In this document: in pieces, positions 56,475-64,000 of the stretch | Numbering within the stretch: the first letter of the stretch is position 1 | Layout of the letters: every line of letters begins with the position of its first letter | Assembly: GCA_937918935.1 (NCBI GenBank) | Contig: CAKZSI010000026.1 | Location: 1 to 64,000, forward strand | Length of the DNA stretch: 64,000 nt | Reading direction: 5' to 3' | From: an uncultured Chloroflexales bacterium | Lineage (GTDB): Bacteria > Chloroflexota > Chloroflexia > Chloroflexales > Chloroflexaceae | Notes under the pieces: generated by a model | The model's input: only the letters and a program-made list of their open reading frames with translations | The model's database searches: none | Told to the model about the DNA's origin: nothing | Translations under genes and position numbers: made by a program

Positions 56475-59400
56475 ATGAGCGTAGCACCATCCCACCGGGC
56501 AGGCGACTGCGGCATGGCCGAGTTGAGCGTCCTGCTCGAAGAGGTCTTCGCAGGCGGGGGAACAGCGCGCGGTTTGCTGGTGGCGCTGACCAGCCTGCCC
56601 TGTCGCACCATTCCGGGCCACGTCTTCCGCGCCGCCCTTGATCAGTATGGCCTGCGTTCGACGTTCGACACCATTCTCCAGGACCGCGAGGTGATCGAGG
56701 CGCTGGAGTCGGTGCATCTGCCCGCCAGCGGCGAGACGCGCGCGGTGCTGCTGCGGCTGAGCCGGCCGCTTACGCTGTACCAGCGCATCGGCGTGGGGCG
56801 CATGCGCCTGCACGTTAACCGCGAGTTGCTGCTGTTGATTGACGACCGCGATGAGGTATCCCTGCGCCGGGGCGACATCCGCATGTCCTGGATGCGGATG
56901 AACGAGGAGGTGCTGGTGCGGCTGCGGCGGGCGCGCGACCGTTCGGGCGCGCCGGTGGATATGCTGGCGGTTTCGGCCGGCCACGTTATCAGTCAGACCT
57001 ATCCGCTGGATGTGATCACCCTGCCGCGGCGGGTCGCCCGCGAGCGTGTAGCGATGGAAGCGCCACCGGCGCCGCTGCCGCCGCCTGTTGCACCGCCGGC
57101 GCCGGTCATCGCCCCCGTAACGGCCCCGGCGGCGGTTCTGCCTGCTTCAGCGGTAAGCCCGCCAGCGGCGGTCGTCACCGTAGTGCATCGCTCGCCAGGC
57201 CGACTGCGCCTGCGTATCGCCCGGCTTTACCGCAACGAGGTCGAGAAGGCGCGCCTCGAACGCGCCCTCCGGGGTCGCGCCGGCATCATCAGCGTGGTTG
57301 CCAGCAGCCTGACGGGGACACTGCTGCTGCGCTTTGCCTCACCGCTCACCCACGAGGAAGTTGAGCGCACCGTCGGGCGCATCCTCAGTGGCGAAGACGT
57401 CGGCGAGGGCGGGCGCCGCCAGCAGGCGCACCACCCCTGGCACGTTTTCGACATCGAGCAAACCGCCACCCTGCTCGACACCTCGCCGGATCGGGGCCTG
57501 AGCGACGCAGTGGCCCTCGAACGGCTGAGCCAGTATGGACCCAACCTCCTGCCTCAGACCGTCAGTCGCTCACCGCTCCAGATTATGCTCGAACAGTTCT
57601 CCAGCCTGCCCGTGGTGCTGCTGGGCGTCTCGGCGGTGGTGTCAATCGTGACAGGCGGCCTGGTGGATGGGGTGGTGATCCTGGGTGTGGTGGCCCTGAA
57701 CGCGGGGATCGGCTTCACTACGGAATACTGGGCCGAGCAGACCATCGCCGGGCTGAACCGCGGCCTGGAACCGCACGCCGTGGTGGTGCGGGATGATCAG
57801 GAACGCGAGGTGGCGAGCGAAACATTGGCGCCTGGCGACCTGATCATCCTCCGCCGTGGGATGGCTGTGCCCGCCGACGCGCGCCTGATCGTCGCCGATC
57901 ACCTCAGTGTAGACGAATCGGCGCTGACCGGCGAGAGTGTGCCGGTCAACAAGGGCGTCGCGCCGCTCGACCAGCGCAACGTGCCCCTGGGGAGTCGCAC
58001 CAATATGGTCTACCGTGGCACGGTGGTCACCGGCGGCAGTGGCAGGGGCCTGGTAGTGGCAACTGGGGTCTCCACGGAGATCGGCGAGATCCAGCGGCTG
58101 CTGGGCGAGGCCGAGCAGCCCGAAACGCCCCTGCAGCGCCAGCTCCGCACGCTGAGCGGGCAACTGGTTGCCGGGTCGCTGGTGTTGTGCGGCGTCGTGT
58201 TTGGCATCGGCCTGGTGCGGAACCTGGGCCTTCTGGAGATGTTCAAGACCGTCATCGCCCTGGCCGTGGCCGCCGTGCCCGAAGGCTTGCCCACCGTCGC
58301 CACCACCACCCTGGCCATCGGCCTGCGCCGCCTCGAACAGCAGGGCGTGCTGGTGCGGCGCCTGGTGGCCGTGGAGACCCTGGGTTCGGTGGAGTTCCTC
58401 TGCCTGGATAAGACCGGCACGATCACCCGCAACGAGATGACCCTGGTGATGGTCATCACGGGCGAGCGGCGCTACGACCACGGCACGGGCGGTTTCAGCG
58501 TCGAGGGTGAGACCCTGCCCCCCGGCGGCAGCCCCGATCTCGAAGAACTGCTGCGGCTGACGGCGCTCTGCAGCGAGGTGCGCCTGGAGCCTGCCGCGGA
58601 CGGCCCGCGGCTCGTGGGCACGCCGACGGAGACCGCCCTGGTGCGCGCCGCGCTCGAACAGGGGATCGACGTCGAGGCCCTGCGTGCGCGCTACCCCCTG
58701 CTGCGGACGCGCCTGCGCAGCGAGGGGCGCGGGTTCATGGATACGCTCCACCAGGACGGCAGCGGCTACCTGCTGGCGGTCAAAGGCAGCCCCGACCAGG
58801 TGCTGGGCCTCTGCGACCGGGTGAGTGAAGCCGGCGTGATGCGCCCGCTGACCGAGGAGGACCGTGAGCGCATTCTGGTAGATAACGAGCGCATGGCCGG
58901 CCAGGCCCTGCGCGTGCTCGGCGTGGCCTACCTGCCCGACGACGGTGCGCCCGAGGAGCGCCGCAACTTGATCTGGATCGGACTGGCCGGCATCGCCGAC
59001 CCGCCGCGACCAGAGATCCCCGCCCTGGTCGAACAACTGCGCGCGGCGGGGGTGCGCACGATCATGATTACCGGCGACCAGAGCGCCACGGCGACAGCAA
59101 TCGCCCGGCAGATCGGCCTGGGCCACGAAGGGCACCTGGAAAGCCTCGACGCCGCACAACTCGAAACCCTGCCCCCCGACGTGCTGCGCAGCCTGGCCGA
59201 GCGGGTGGACATCTTCTCGCGGGTCAGTCCGGCACACAAACTCTACATCGTGCAGGCCCTGCAACGGGCCGGGCACGTGGTGGCGATGACCGGCGACGGG
59301 ATCAACGACGGCCCGGCCTTGCGCGCCGCCGACATTGGCATTGCCATGGGGGTGAGCGGCAGCGACGTGGCCCAGGAGGTCGCCGATATGATTGTGCGCG

Positions 59401-60113
59401 ACGACAACCTGGCGACGATCGTCGGGGCCATCGAGCAGGGACGCACGATCTACAGCGACATTAAGAAAGCCGTCCACTTTATTCTCGCCAGCAACACGAG
59501 CGAAATCGCAATTACGCTGCTGGCCACTGCCGCCGGCACAGGCGAGCCGCTTTCGCCTCTGCAGTTGCTCTGGATTAACCTGGTCACCGATGTCTTCCCT
59601 GAACTGGCGCTGGGGTTGGAACCACCGGAGTGCGACGTGTTGCGCCAACCCCCGCGCGACCCTCGTGCAACCATGTTTAACCGCCGCGATGTTCGGCGTA
59701 TCGGGGTGGAGAGCGTCATCCTCACTACCGTCGCCCTCGGCGCCTACGGCTGGGGCCTGGCGCGGTACGGCATGGGGCCGCGCACCAGCACCCTGACCTT
59801 CACCACCCTCACCACCTCGCAGTTGCTCTACGCCATCAGTTGCCGCTCCGAGAAACGCTGGCTCTTCGACCGCAAGCCTTCAGCGGCGAACCCCTACATG
59901 ACCTTCGCCGTGGGCGCCGGGTTCGGGCTCCAGGGTATCACCACCCTCCTCCCCGGCCTGCGCCAGGTGCTGGGAACCACCTCCCTCGGCCTGTCGGACT
60001 GGCTGCTGGTGCTGGGGCTGGCCACCACGCCCTACCTTGCCAGTGAATTGATGAAGGCTATTGAACGCCCATGCAGTGTAGACAGGAAAGACGCAGACAG
60101 CCATGGCCAGTGA
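56475..60113 (+). CDS. P2A-type cation-transporting ATPase with novel N-terminal region
   Basis: A 1212-residue P-type ATPase, about 300 residues longer than usual. Residues 1-195 are a region I cannot assign; then a Pro/Ala linker, a cysteine-less HMA-like domain (about 235-310; HRSPGRLRLRIARL) and the ATPase core (about 325-1195). The core has TGES in ALTGESVPV, PEGLP in helix M4 (about 601), the phosphorylated Asp in CLDKTGT (about 646), KGSPD and TGDGINDGPAL (about 939). Helix M5 NTSEIAI and helix M6 NLVTD keep the Asn, Glu, Thr and Asp positions of Ca/Mn-type pumps, and there is no CPx motif, so heavy-metal export is unlikely. Start 56475 could also be 56514. It overlaps the next gene by 11 bases. 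Confidence 0.88.
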   Translation: MSVAPSHRAGDCGMAELSVLLEEVFAGGGTARGLLVALTSLPCRTIPGHVFRAALDQYGLRSTFDTILQDREVIEALESVHLPASGETRAVLLRLSRPLTLYQRIGVGRMRLHVNRELLLLIDDRDEVSLRRGDIRMSWMRMNEEVLVRLRRARDRSGAPVDMLAVSAGHVISQTYPLDVITLPRRVARERVAMEAPPAPLPPPVAPPAPVIAPVTAPAAVLPASAVSPPAAVVTVVHRSPGRLRLRIARLYRNEVEKARLERALRGRAGIISVVASSLTGTLLLRFASPLTHEEVERTVGRILSGEDVGEGGRRQQAHHPWHVFDIEQTATLLDTSPDRGLSDAVALERLSQYGPNLLPQTVSRSPLQIMLEQFSSLPVVLLGVSAVVSIVTGGLVDGVVILGVVALNAGIGFTTEYWAEQTIAGLNRGLEPHAVVVRDDQEREVASETLAPGDLIILRRGMAVPADARLIVADHLSVDESALTGESVPVNKGVAPLDQRNVPLGSRTNMVYRGTVVTGGSGRGLVVATGVSTEIGEIQRLLGEAEQPETPLQRQLRTLSGQLVAGSLVLCGVVFGIGLVRNLGLLEMFKTVIALAVAAVPEGLPTVATTTLAIGLRRLEQQGVLVRRLVAVETLGSVEFLCLDKTGTITRNEMTLVMVITGERRYDHGTGGFSVEGETLPPGGSPDLEELLRLTALCSEVRLEPAADGPRLVGTPTETALVRAALEQGIDVEALRARYPLLRTRLRSEGRGFMDTLHQDGSGYLLAVKGSPDQVLGLCDRVSEAGVMRPLTEEDRERILVDNERMAGQALRVLGVAYLPDDGAPEERRNLIWIGLAGIADPPRPEIPALVEQLRAAGVRTIMITGDQSATATAIARQIGLGHEGHLESLDAAQLETLPPDVLRSLAERVDIFSRVSPAHKLYIVQALQRAGHVVAMTGDGINDGPALRAADIGIAMGVSGSDVAQEVADMIVRDDNLATIVGAIEQGRTIYSDIKKAVHFILASNTSEIAITLLATAAGTGEPLSPLQLLWINLVTDVFPELALGLEPPECDVLRQPPRDPRATMFNRRDVRRIGVESVILTTVALGAYGWGLARYGMGPRTSTLTFTTLTTSQLLYAISCRSEKRWLFDRKPSAANPYMTFAVGAGFGLQGITTLLPGLRQVLGTTSLGLSDWLLVLGLATTPYLASELMKAIERPCSVDRKDADSHGQ

Positions 60114-61284
60114 GTATGTGTTTACATCCGAGTCCGTCACGGCAGGGCATCCCGACAAGCTCTGCGACCAGATCAGCGACACCCTCGTCGGCCATATTCT
60201 CTGGCAAGATCCCGCCGCGCGGGTGGTGGCCGAATGCGCCGTCTCCACCGGCATTCTGTTCGTGTCGCTGAAGGCGGCGACCACCGCCAGCATTGACATT
60301 CCCCGCGTCGCCCGTGAGGTCATCCTGGAGGTCGGGTACGACCGCGGCAGCTTCAATGGCCGCACCTGCACGGTGATGACCAACCAGCTTGAAGAGCCGG
60401 AAGCCGCGCGCTCGAGCATGCGCGACCGCGAGAGCGCCCTGTCGGAACTGGTCGCCCAGGAGAACGTGACCCTCTTTGGCTTCGCGTGCACGCAGACGCC
60501 CGTGCTGCTGCCGCTGCCGATCTGGCTGGCCAATCGCCTGGCGCAGCGCCTTGACATCGTCTGCCGCGAGCACCGCGACGACCTCGCGCCCGACGGGAAG
60601 GTGCAGGTGGGCATTGTCTACCGCGACCACCAGCCCTGGCGCATCCACAGCCTGACCCTGGTGGCCAGCCAGCGCCACGTCGATCTGCCCCTGGCCCGGC
60701 TGCGCCAACTGATCATCGAGCAGGTGGTTAAGCCAGTGTTCGAACACGAGCCGCTGGTCCCCGATGCGGAGACGCGCCTGCAGATCAACCCTGAAGGCAC
60801 GGTAGTGGAGGGTGGTCCGGCGCTGCACGCGGGCCTGACCGGGCGCAAGACCGGCGCCGATACCTACGGGGGCTACGCGCGCCAGAGCAGCGCGGCGCTG
60901 AGTGGCAAGGACCCGACCCGCATTGACCGTACCGGGGCCTATGCCGCCCGCCACGCGGCGAAGAACGTGGTGGCGGCGGGACTGGCCTCGCGCTGTGAGG
61001 TGCAACTCAGTTACTCGATCGGCTTCCGTGACCCGGTGAGCGTGCGGGTGGAGACCTTTGGCACCGGTGCGCTCAGCGACGATGACCTGTCGGAGCGGGT
61101 GGCGCGGGCCTTCGATTTCAGCGTGGGCGGAATAATCCGCCGCTTCGATCTGGCCGGGCTGGCCGCCCGGTCCCGCGGCCGGCTCTACCAGCGTGTGGCG
61201 GCGCATGGCCACTTCGGAAGGCCCGAACTGGCGCTGCCGTGGGAGGCCACCAATGGAATGGAGGCCCTGCGGGGGATGGAGTAG
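60103..61284 (+). CDS. MetK-like protein with altered catalytic signatures
   Basis: A 393-residue protein with the full three-domain pattern of S-adenosylmethionine synthetase: SVTAGHPDKLCDQISD (residues 11-26), PDGKVQV, INPEGTVVEGGP, AGLTGRK and SGKDPTRIDRTGAYAARHAAKN. Key positions differ: the GAGDQGxxxGY signature reads VAQENVTLFGF (117-127), the GDAGL block reads LHAGL (Asp to His242), GGGAFSGKD reads SSAALSGKD (262-270) and GExTT reads LKAAT. His16, Asp18 and the PDGK Lys remain. It may be inactive as a synthetase or use another substrate. It starts inside the ATPase gene, so the two are translationally coupled. Confidence 0.8.
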   Translation: MASEYVFTSESVTAGHPDKLCDQISDTLVGHILWQDPAARVVAECAVSTGILFVSLKAATTASIDIPRVAREVILEVGYDRGSFNGRTCTVMTNQLEEPEAARSSMRDRESALSELVAQENVTLFGFACTQTPVLLPLPIWLANRLAQRLDIVCREHRDDLAPDGKVQVGIVYRDHQPWRIHSLTLVASQRHVDLPLARLRQLIIEQVVKPVFEHEPLVPDAETRLQINPEGTVVEGGPALHAGLTGRKTGADTYGGYARQSSAALSGKDPTRIDRTGAYAARHAAKNVVAAGLASRCEVQLSYSIGFRDPVSVRVETFGTGALSDDDLSERVARAFDFSVGGIIRRFDLAGLAARSRGRLYQRVAAHGHFGRPELALPWEATNGMEALRGME

Positions 61285-61288
61285 GTGG

Positions 61289-61314
61289 TGTGGAGGTGTA
61301 AAAACACCTCCACA
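61289..61314 (+). terminator. Hairpin after the metK-like gene
   Basis: TGTGGAGGTGT, loop AAAA, ACACCTCCACA: a perfect 11-bp stem, five bases after the stop codon. It resembles the stem at 39535. No T-run follows, and ppc starts 24 bases later, so it may attenuate rather than stop. Confidence 0.65.
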
Positions 61315-61337
61315 GACCAACAAGGAGGACACGTCTG

Positions 61338-64000
61338 ATGCCCACTTCGAGCTACCTGACCATCGACCCCGACACCTTCGCCGATGAGCGGCGCTTCGTG
61401 CTGGAGTGCCTGCACCAGGTGCTGCGGGAGGCAGGAGAGCCGGAACTGGCTGCGGCGCTCCCCTGGCCGGAAACTTTTACGACGCCGCTGCCCGAGGTGG
61501 CACCCGAACGGCTTATCCAGGCCCTCTCGATTGCCTTCCAGTTGCTCAAAATGGTTGAAGAACGGGCTGCGGTGCAGTACCGGCGGCTGACGGAAACCCG
61601 TGAGGGTCTGGCGGCGGTGCCGGCGCTGTGGGGTGAGGCGCTCTGCCAGTTGCGGAGTTGCGGGATCACCGGGGAGGACATCGTCGCCGCACTCCCCGAG
61701 GTGCGGGTCGAACTGGTGCTCACCGCGCACCCTACCGAGGCCAAACGTGCCACCGTGCTCGAGCACCACCGTGCCCTCTACCTGCTGCTGGTCAAACGCG
61801 GCGAAACCCGCTGGACGCCCTATGAGCAGGAGTCGATCCGCGCCGAGGTGCTGGCACGCCTGACCACCCTCTGGCGCACCGGCGAGATCTTCCTGGAAAA
61901 ACCCAACGTCGCTTCGGAACGGCGCAGCATCCTGCACTATCTGCGCAACGTCTTCCCCGATGTGGTCGGGCTGCTCGACGAGCGCCTGCGGCAGGCGTGG
62001 GCTGCGGAGGGCTTCGATCCGGCGCTGATTGATGGGGTAGAGCGACTGCCCCGGCTGCGCTTCGGCACCTGGGTCGGCGGGGATCGCGACGGGCACCCGC
62101 TGGTCACTGCCGAGGTTACCCGCGAGACCCTGGCCGAGTTGCGGCAACAGGCCCTGGGCATTATCCAGGATCAGCTACGCGAACTGGTGCGCAGCCTGAG
62201 CCTCTCTAACCTGCGCCAGGTCCCCCCACCAGAGTTCCTGCAACGCATCGGTGCGGTCGCCGCCGAACTGGGTTCCATCGGCGCGCGGGCGGTGCAACGT
62301 AACCCCAACGAAGCCTGGCGCCAATGGATCAGCCTGATGCTGGCGCGCCTGCCGCTCATCTCGCCCCCCGAAGCGTACCATTACCGCACAGCCGCCGAAC
62401 TCGAGCGCGACCTGCACCTCCTCGCCACATCCCTCGACGCCGTGGGTGCGCAGCGCCTGGCTCGCCATTTCGTCCATCCGATCATCCGCAGCGTGCAGAT
62501 CTTCGGCTTTCACCTGGCCGTACTGGACGTGCGCCAGAACAGTCATTTCCACGATCTGGCCCTGGGGCAGTTGCTGGCCGCCGCCGGCTTTTCCGATCAC
62601 AACATGACCGCCTGGGACGTGCCACAGCGCATGGCGCTCCTGGAGCAGGAGTTGCATTCGCCACGACCCTTTGCCGGCCCCGCGGCGCATGTCGGCCCTG
62701 AAGCCGACGCGGTGCTCAGTTGCTACCGTGTGCTGCTCGACGAACTCAACATCCACGGGCCGGCAGGCCTGGGGGCGCTGATCGTCAGCATGACCCGTAG
62801 CGAGGCCGATCTGCTCACAGTCTACCTTTTCGCCCGCGAAGTGGGCCTGTTGCGCGAAACGCCTGATGGCCCGGCTTGCCCCCTGGAGGTTGTACCCCTG
62901 TTCGAGACCATCGCAGACCTGGAGCACGGCCCCGGCATCCTGGCCACTTTTCTCGATCACCCCCTGACCCGCCGGAGCCTGGAGTTGCAGCGGGAACTGC
63001 GGGGTGAGCGCGACCTGGTGCAGCAGGTGATGATTGGCTACAGTGACAGCAACAAAGATGGTGGTCTGGTAGCCAGCCTGTGGGCGCTTTACCGGGCGCA
63101 GAAAGCTATGGCCACAGTGGGGCGGGAACGCGGCGTGCGCATCCGCTTCTTCCACGGCCGGGGCGGCACAATCAGCCGGGGGGCCGGGCCGACCCACCGC
63201 TTCATCAAGGCCTTGCCCGCGGGGGCGCTGAGCGGCGACCTGCGGGTGACCGAGCAGGGTGAAGCAATTGCCCAGAAGTACGCCAACCGCCTGACCGCCG
63301 CCTACAACCTGGAACTGTACCTGGCGGGCGTGAGCCGCGCCACTGTGCTCGCACGCCACGCACCGGGGGAGGCGCACGTCCTCGAACCGGTCATGGACCG
63401 CCTGGCGGCCCTGAGCCGGGCGGCCTACACTGATCTGATCGGCAGCGCGGGCTTCCTGACCTTTTTCCGCCAGGCCACCCCGATTGACGCCCTGGAACAG
63501 AGCCGCATCGGCTCGCGGCCCACCCGGCGCACTGGCCAGGCTACCCTGGCCGACCTGCGGGCCATTCCCTGGGTGTTCAGTTGGAGCCAGGCGCGCTTCT
63601 TCCTCTCCGGCTGGTACGGCGTCGGCAGCGCGCTTGAACAGTTCCACCAGAGCGATCCGGCGACCTTCGCAATACTGCAACAGCACTTCCTCGGCTGGGC
63701 GCCACTGCACTACATCTTCAGCAACGCCGCCACCAGCGTGGCGAGCGCCGACCCGGAGGTGATGGGGTGGTACGCTGAACTGGTCGAGGATGCTGCACTG
63801 CGGGAGGCTATGCTCGGGCGCATCCTCGCCGAATACCGGCGTACAGTGGCCATGCTGGAGCGTCTCTACGACGGCCCCCTGGCCGAGCGCCGGCCCAACA
63901 TCTTCAGCATGATCGAGGCCCGTAACCCCGGCCTGCGCCTCCTGCACCGCCAGCAGATCGCCCTGCTGCGCGAGTGGCGGGCGCTGCGCGCGCGCGGCGA
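61338..64000 (+). CDS. ppc: Phosphoenolpyruvate carboxylase, 3'-truncated by the window
   Basis: The first 887 residues of PEP carboxylase, which fixes bicarbonate on PEP to give oxaloacetate, an anaplerotic or CO2-fixation step. The catalytic His is in LTAHPTEAKR (about 132), GTWVGGDRDGHP, GYSDSNKDGG (about 568) and FHGRGGTISRG (about 605) line the active site. The N-terminus lacks the plant phosphorylation motif. The usual length is about 880-960, so only the last few dozen residues, with the C-terminal NTG motif, should be missing. Start follows AAGGAGG. No stop occurs before the window end. Confidence 0.95.
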   Translation, partial: MPTSSYLTIDPDTFADERRFVLECLHQVLREAGEPELAAALPWPETFTTPLPEVAPERLIQALSIAFQLLKMVEERAAVQYRRLTETREGLAAVPALWGEALCQLRSCGITGEDIVAALPEVRVELVLTAHPTEAKRATVLEHHRALYLLLVKRGETRWTPYEQESIRAEVLARLTTLWRTGEIFLEKPNVASERRSILHYLRNVFPDVVGLLDERLRQAWAAEGFDPALIDGVERLPRLRFGTWVGGDRDGHPLVTAEVTRETLAELRQQALGIIQDQLRELVRSLSLSNLRQVPPPEFLQRIGAVAAELGSIGARAVQRNPNEAWRQWISLMLARLPLISPPEAYHYRTAAELERDLHLLATSLDAVGAQRLARHFVHPIIRSVQIFGFHLAVLDVRQNSHFHDLALGQLLAAAGFSDHNMTAWDVPQRMALLEQELHSPRPFAGPAAHVGPEADAVLSCYRVLLDELNIHGPAGLGALIVSMTRSEADLLTVYLFAREVGLLRETPDGPACPLEVVPLFETIADLEHGPGILATFLDHPLTRRSLELQRELRGERDLVQQVMIGYSDSNKDGGLVASLWALYRAQKAMATVGRERGVRIRFFHGRGGTISRGAGPTHRFIKALPAGALSGDLRVTEQGEAIAQKYANRLTAAYNLELYLAGVSRATVLARHAPGEAHVLEPVMDRLAALSRAAYTDLIGSAGFLTFFRQATPIDALEQSRIGSRPTRRTGQATLADLRAIPWVFSWSQARFFLSGWYGVGSALEQFHQSDPATFAILQQHFLGWAPLHYIFSNAATSVASADPEVMGWYAELVEDAALREAMLGRILAEYRRTVAMLERLYDGPLAERRPNIFSMIEARNPGLRLLHRQQIALLREWRALRARG

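Noticed and set aside
56475-60113. Heavy-metal (CPx, P1B) ATPase
   Set aside because: The HMA-like domain has no CxxC and helix M4 has PEGLP instead of CPx; M5/M6 residues fit P2A pumps.

Overview
The window is high-GC bacterial chromosome with no rRNA, tRNA, CRISPR array, phage or insertion sequence that I can recognise. Gene content suggests a member of the Chloroflexota, probably close to the filamentous anoxygenic phototrophs (Chloroflexales). The pointers are an MGDG-synthase-type galactosyltransferase, a long TspO-like protein, a giant cyclic-glucan-synthase-like enzyme, a PP2C/RsbT/histidine-kinase module, a PIN-TRAM protein and many GC-rich intergenic palindromes. This placement is inferred from gene families, not from a marker gene.

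Layout. 0-1.9 kb: a 21-bp tandem repeat, a DUF4349 lipoprotein, a GC-rich low-complexity tract and an AT-rich island. 1.9-9.4 kb: FAD oxidoreductase, glycolipid glycosyltransferase, M20 peptidase, TspO-like protein, and Lon with a readable promoter and operator-like palindrome. 9.6-18 kb: a membrane glycosyltransferase/flippase pair, Der GTPase, a hydroxybutyrate-dehydrogenase-like SDR, a PIG-L deacetylase, an orphan OmpR-type regulator and a membrane protein with a degenerate nucleotide-cyclase fold. 18-26 kb: housekeeping genes rpsA, clpC, radA, a PIN-TRAM gene and dtd. 26-30 kb: an RsbT/PP2C/hybrid-sensor-kinase operon. 30-34.7 kb: a class-I amidotransferase, a murI-VanW operon (minus strand) and dsbB. 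34.7-37.3 kb: glmS preceded by a sequence I identify as a glmS ribozyme carrying a roughly 107-nt insertion. 37.6-39.5 kb: the archease-RtcB RNA ligase pair. 39.6-41.6 kb: CapA-like protein and an alpha/beta hydrolase. 42-54 kb: a zinc-ribbon protein, a 2866-residue GT84/GH94 enzyme and a secreted glycoside hydrolase. 54.5-64 kb: a deazaflavin-type oxidoreductase, then a one-strand cluster (DUF5132-like, HMA-like, P2A-type ATPase with an unknown N-terminus, MetK-like protein lacking the catalytic signatures), then ppc running off the end.

How the genes work together. Several genes serve the envelope: glmS and murI feed peptidoglycan, VanW/CapA-like proteins and the PMT/flippase pair act on surface glycans, and the GT84/GH94 enzyme with the opposing secreted hydrolase suggests making and trimming of a glucan. 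Lon, ClpC and RadA cover protein and DNA maintenance. The Rsb-type module is probably a stress or environmental signalling unit.

Intergenic DNA is the most unusual layer. At least three recurring palindromic families occupy many gaps: (A) GGGGGCCTGCGGCCCCC-type structured repeats, (B) GGGGAAACC-N-GGTTTCCCC palindromes, and (C) GGGAGGGC-N3-GCCCTCCC hairpins. One 200-bp element carries family-B sequence as terminal inverted repeats, one copy has become the C-terminus of the glucan synthase, and a family-A-like sequence sits inside the ribozyme insertion. The strongest candidates for undescribed biology are the ribozyme insertion, the P-type-ATPase/MetK-like cluster and the dispersed repeat families.
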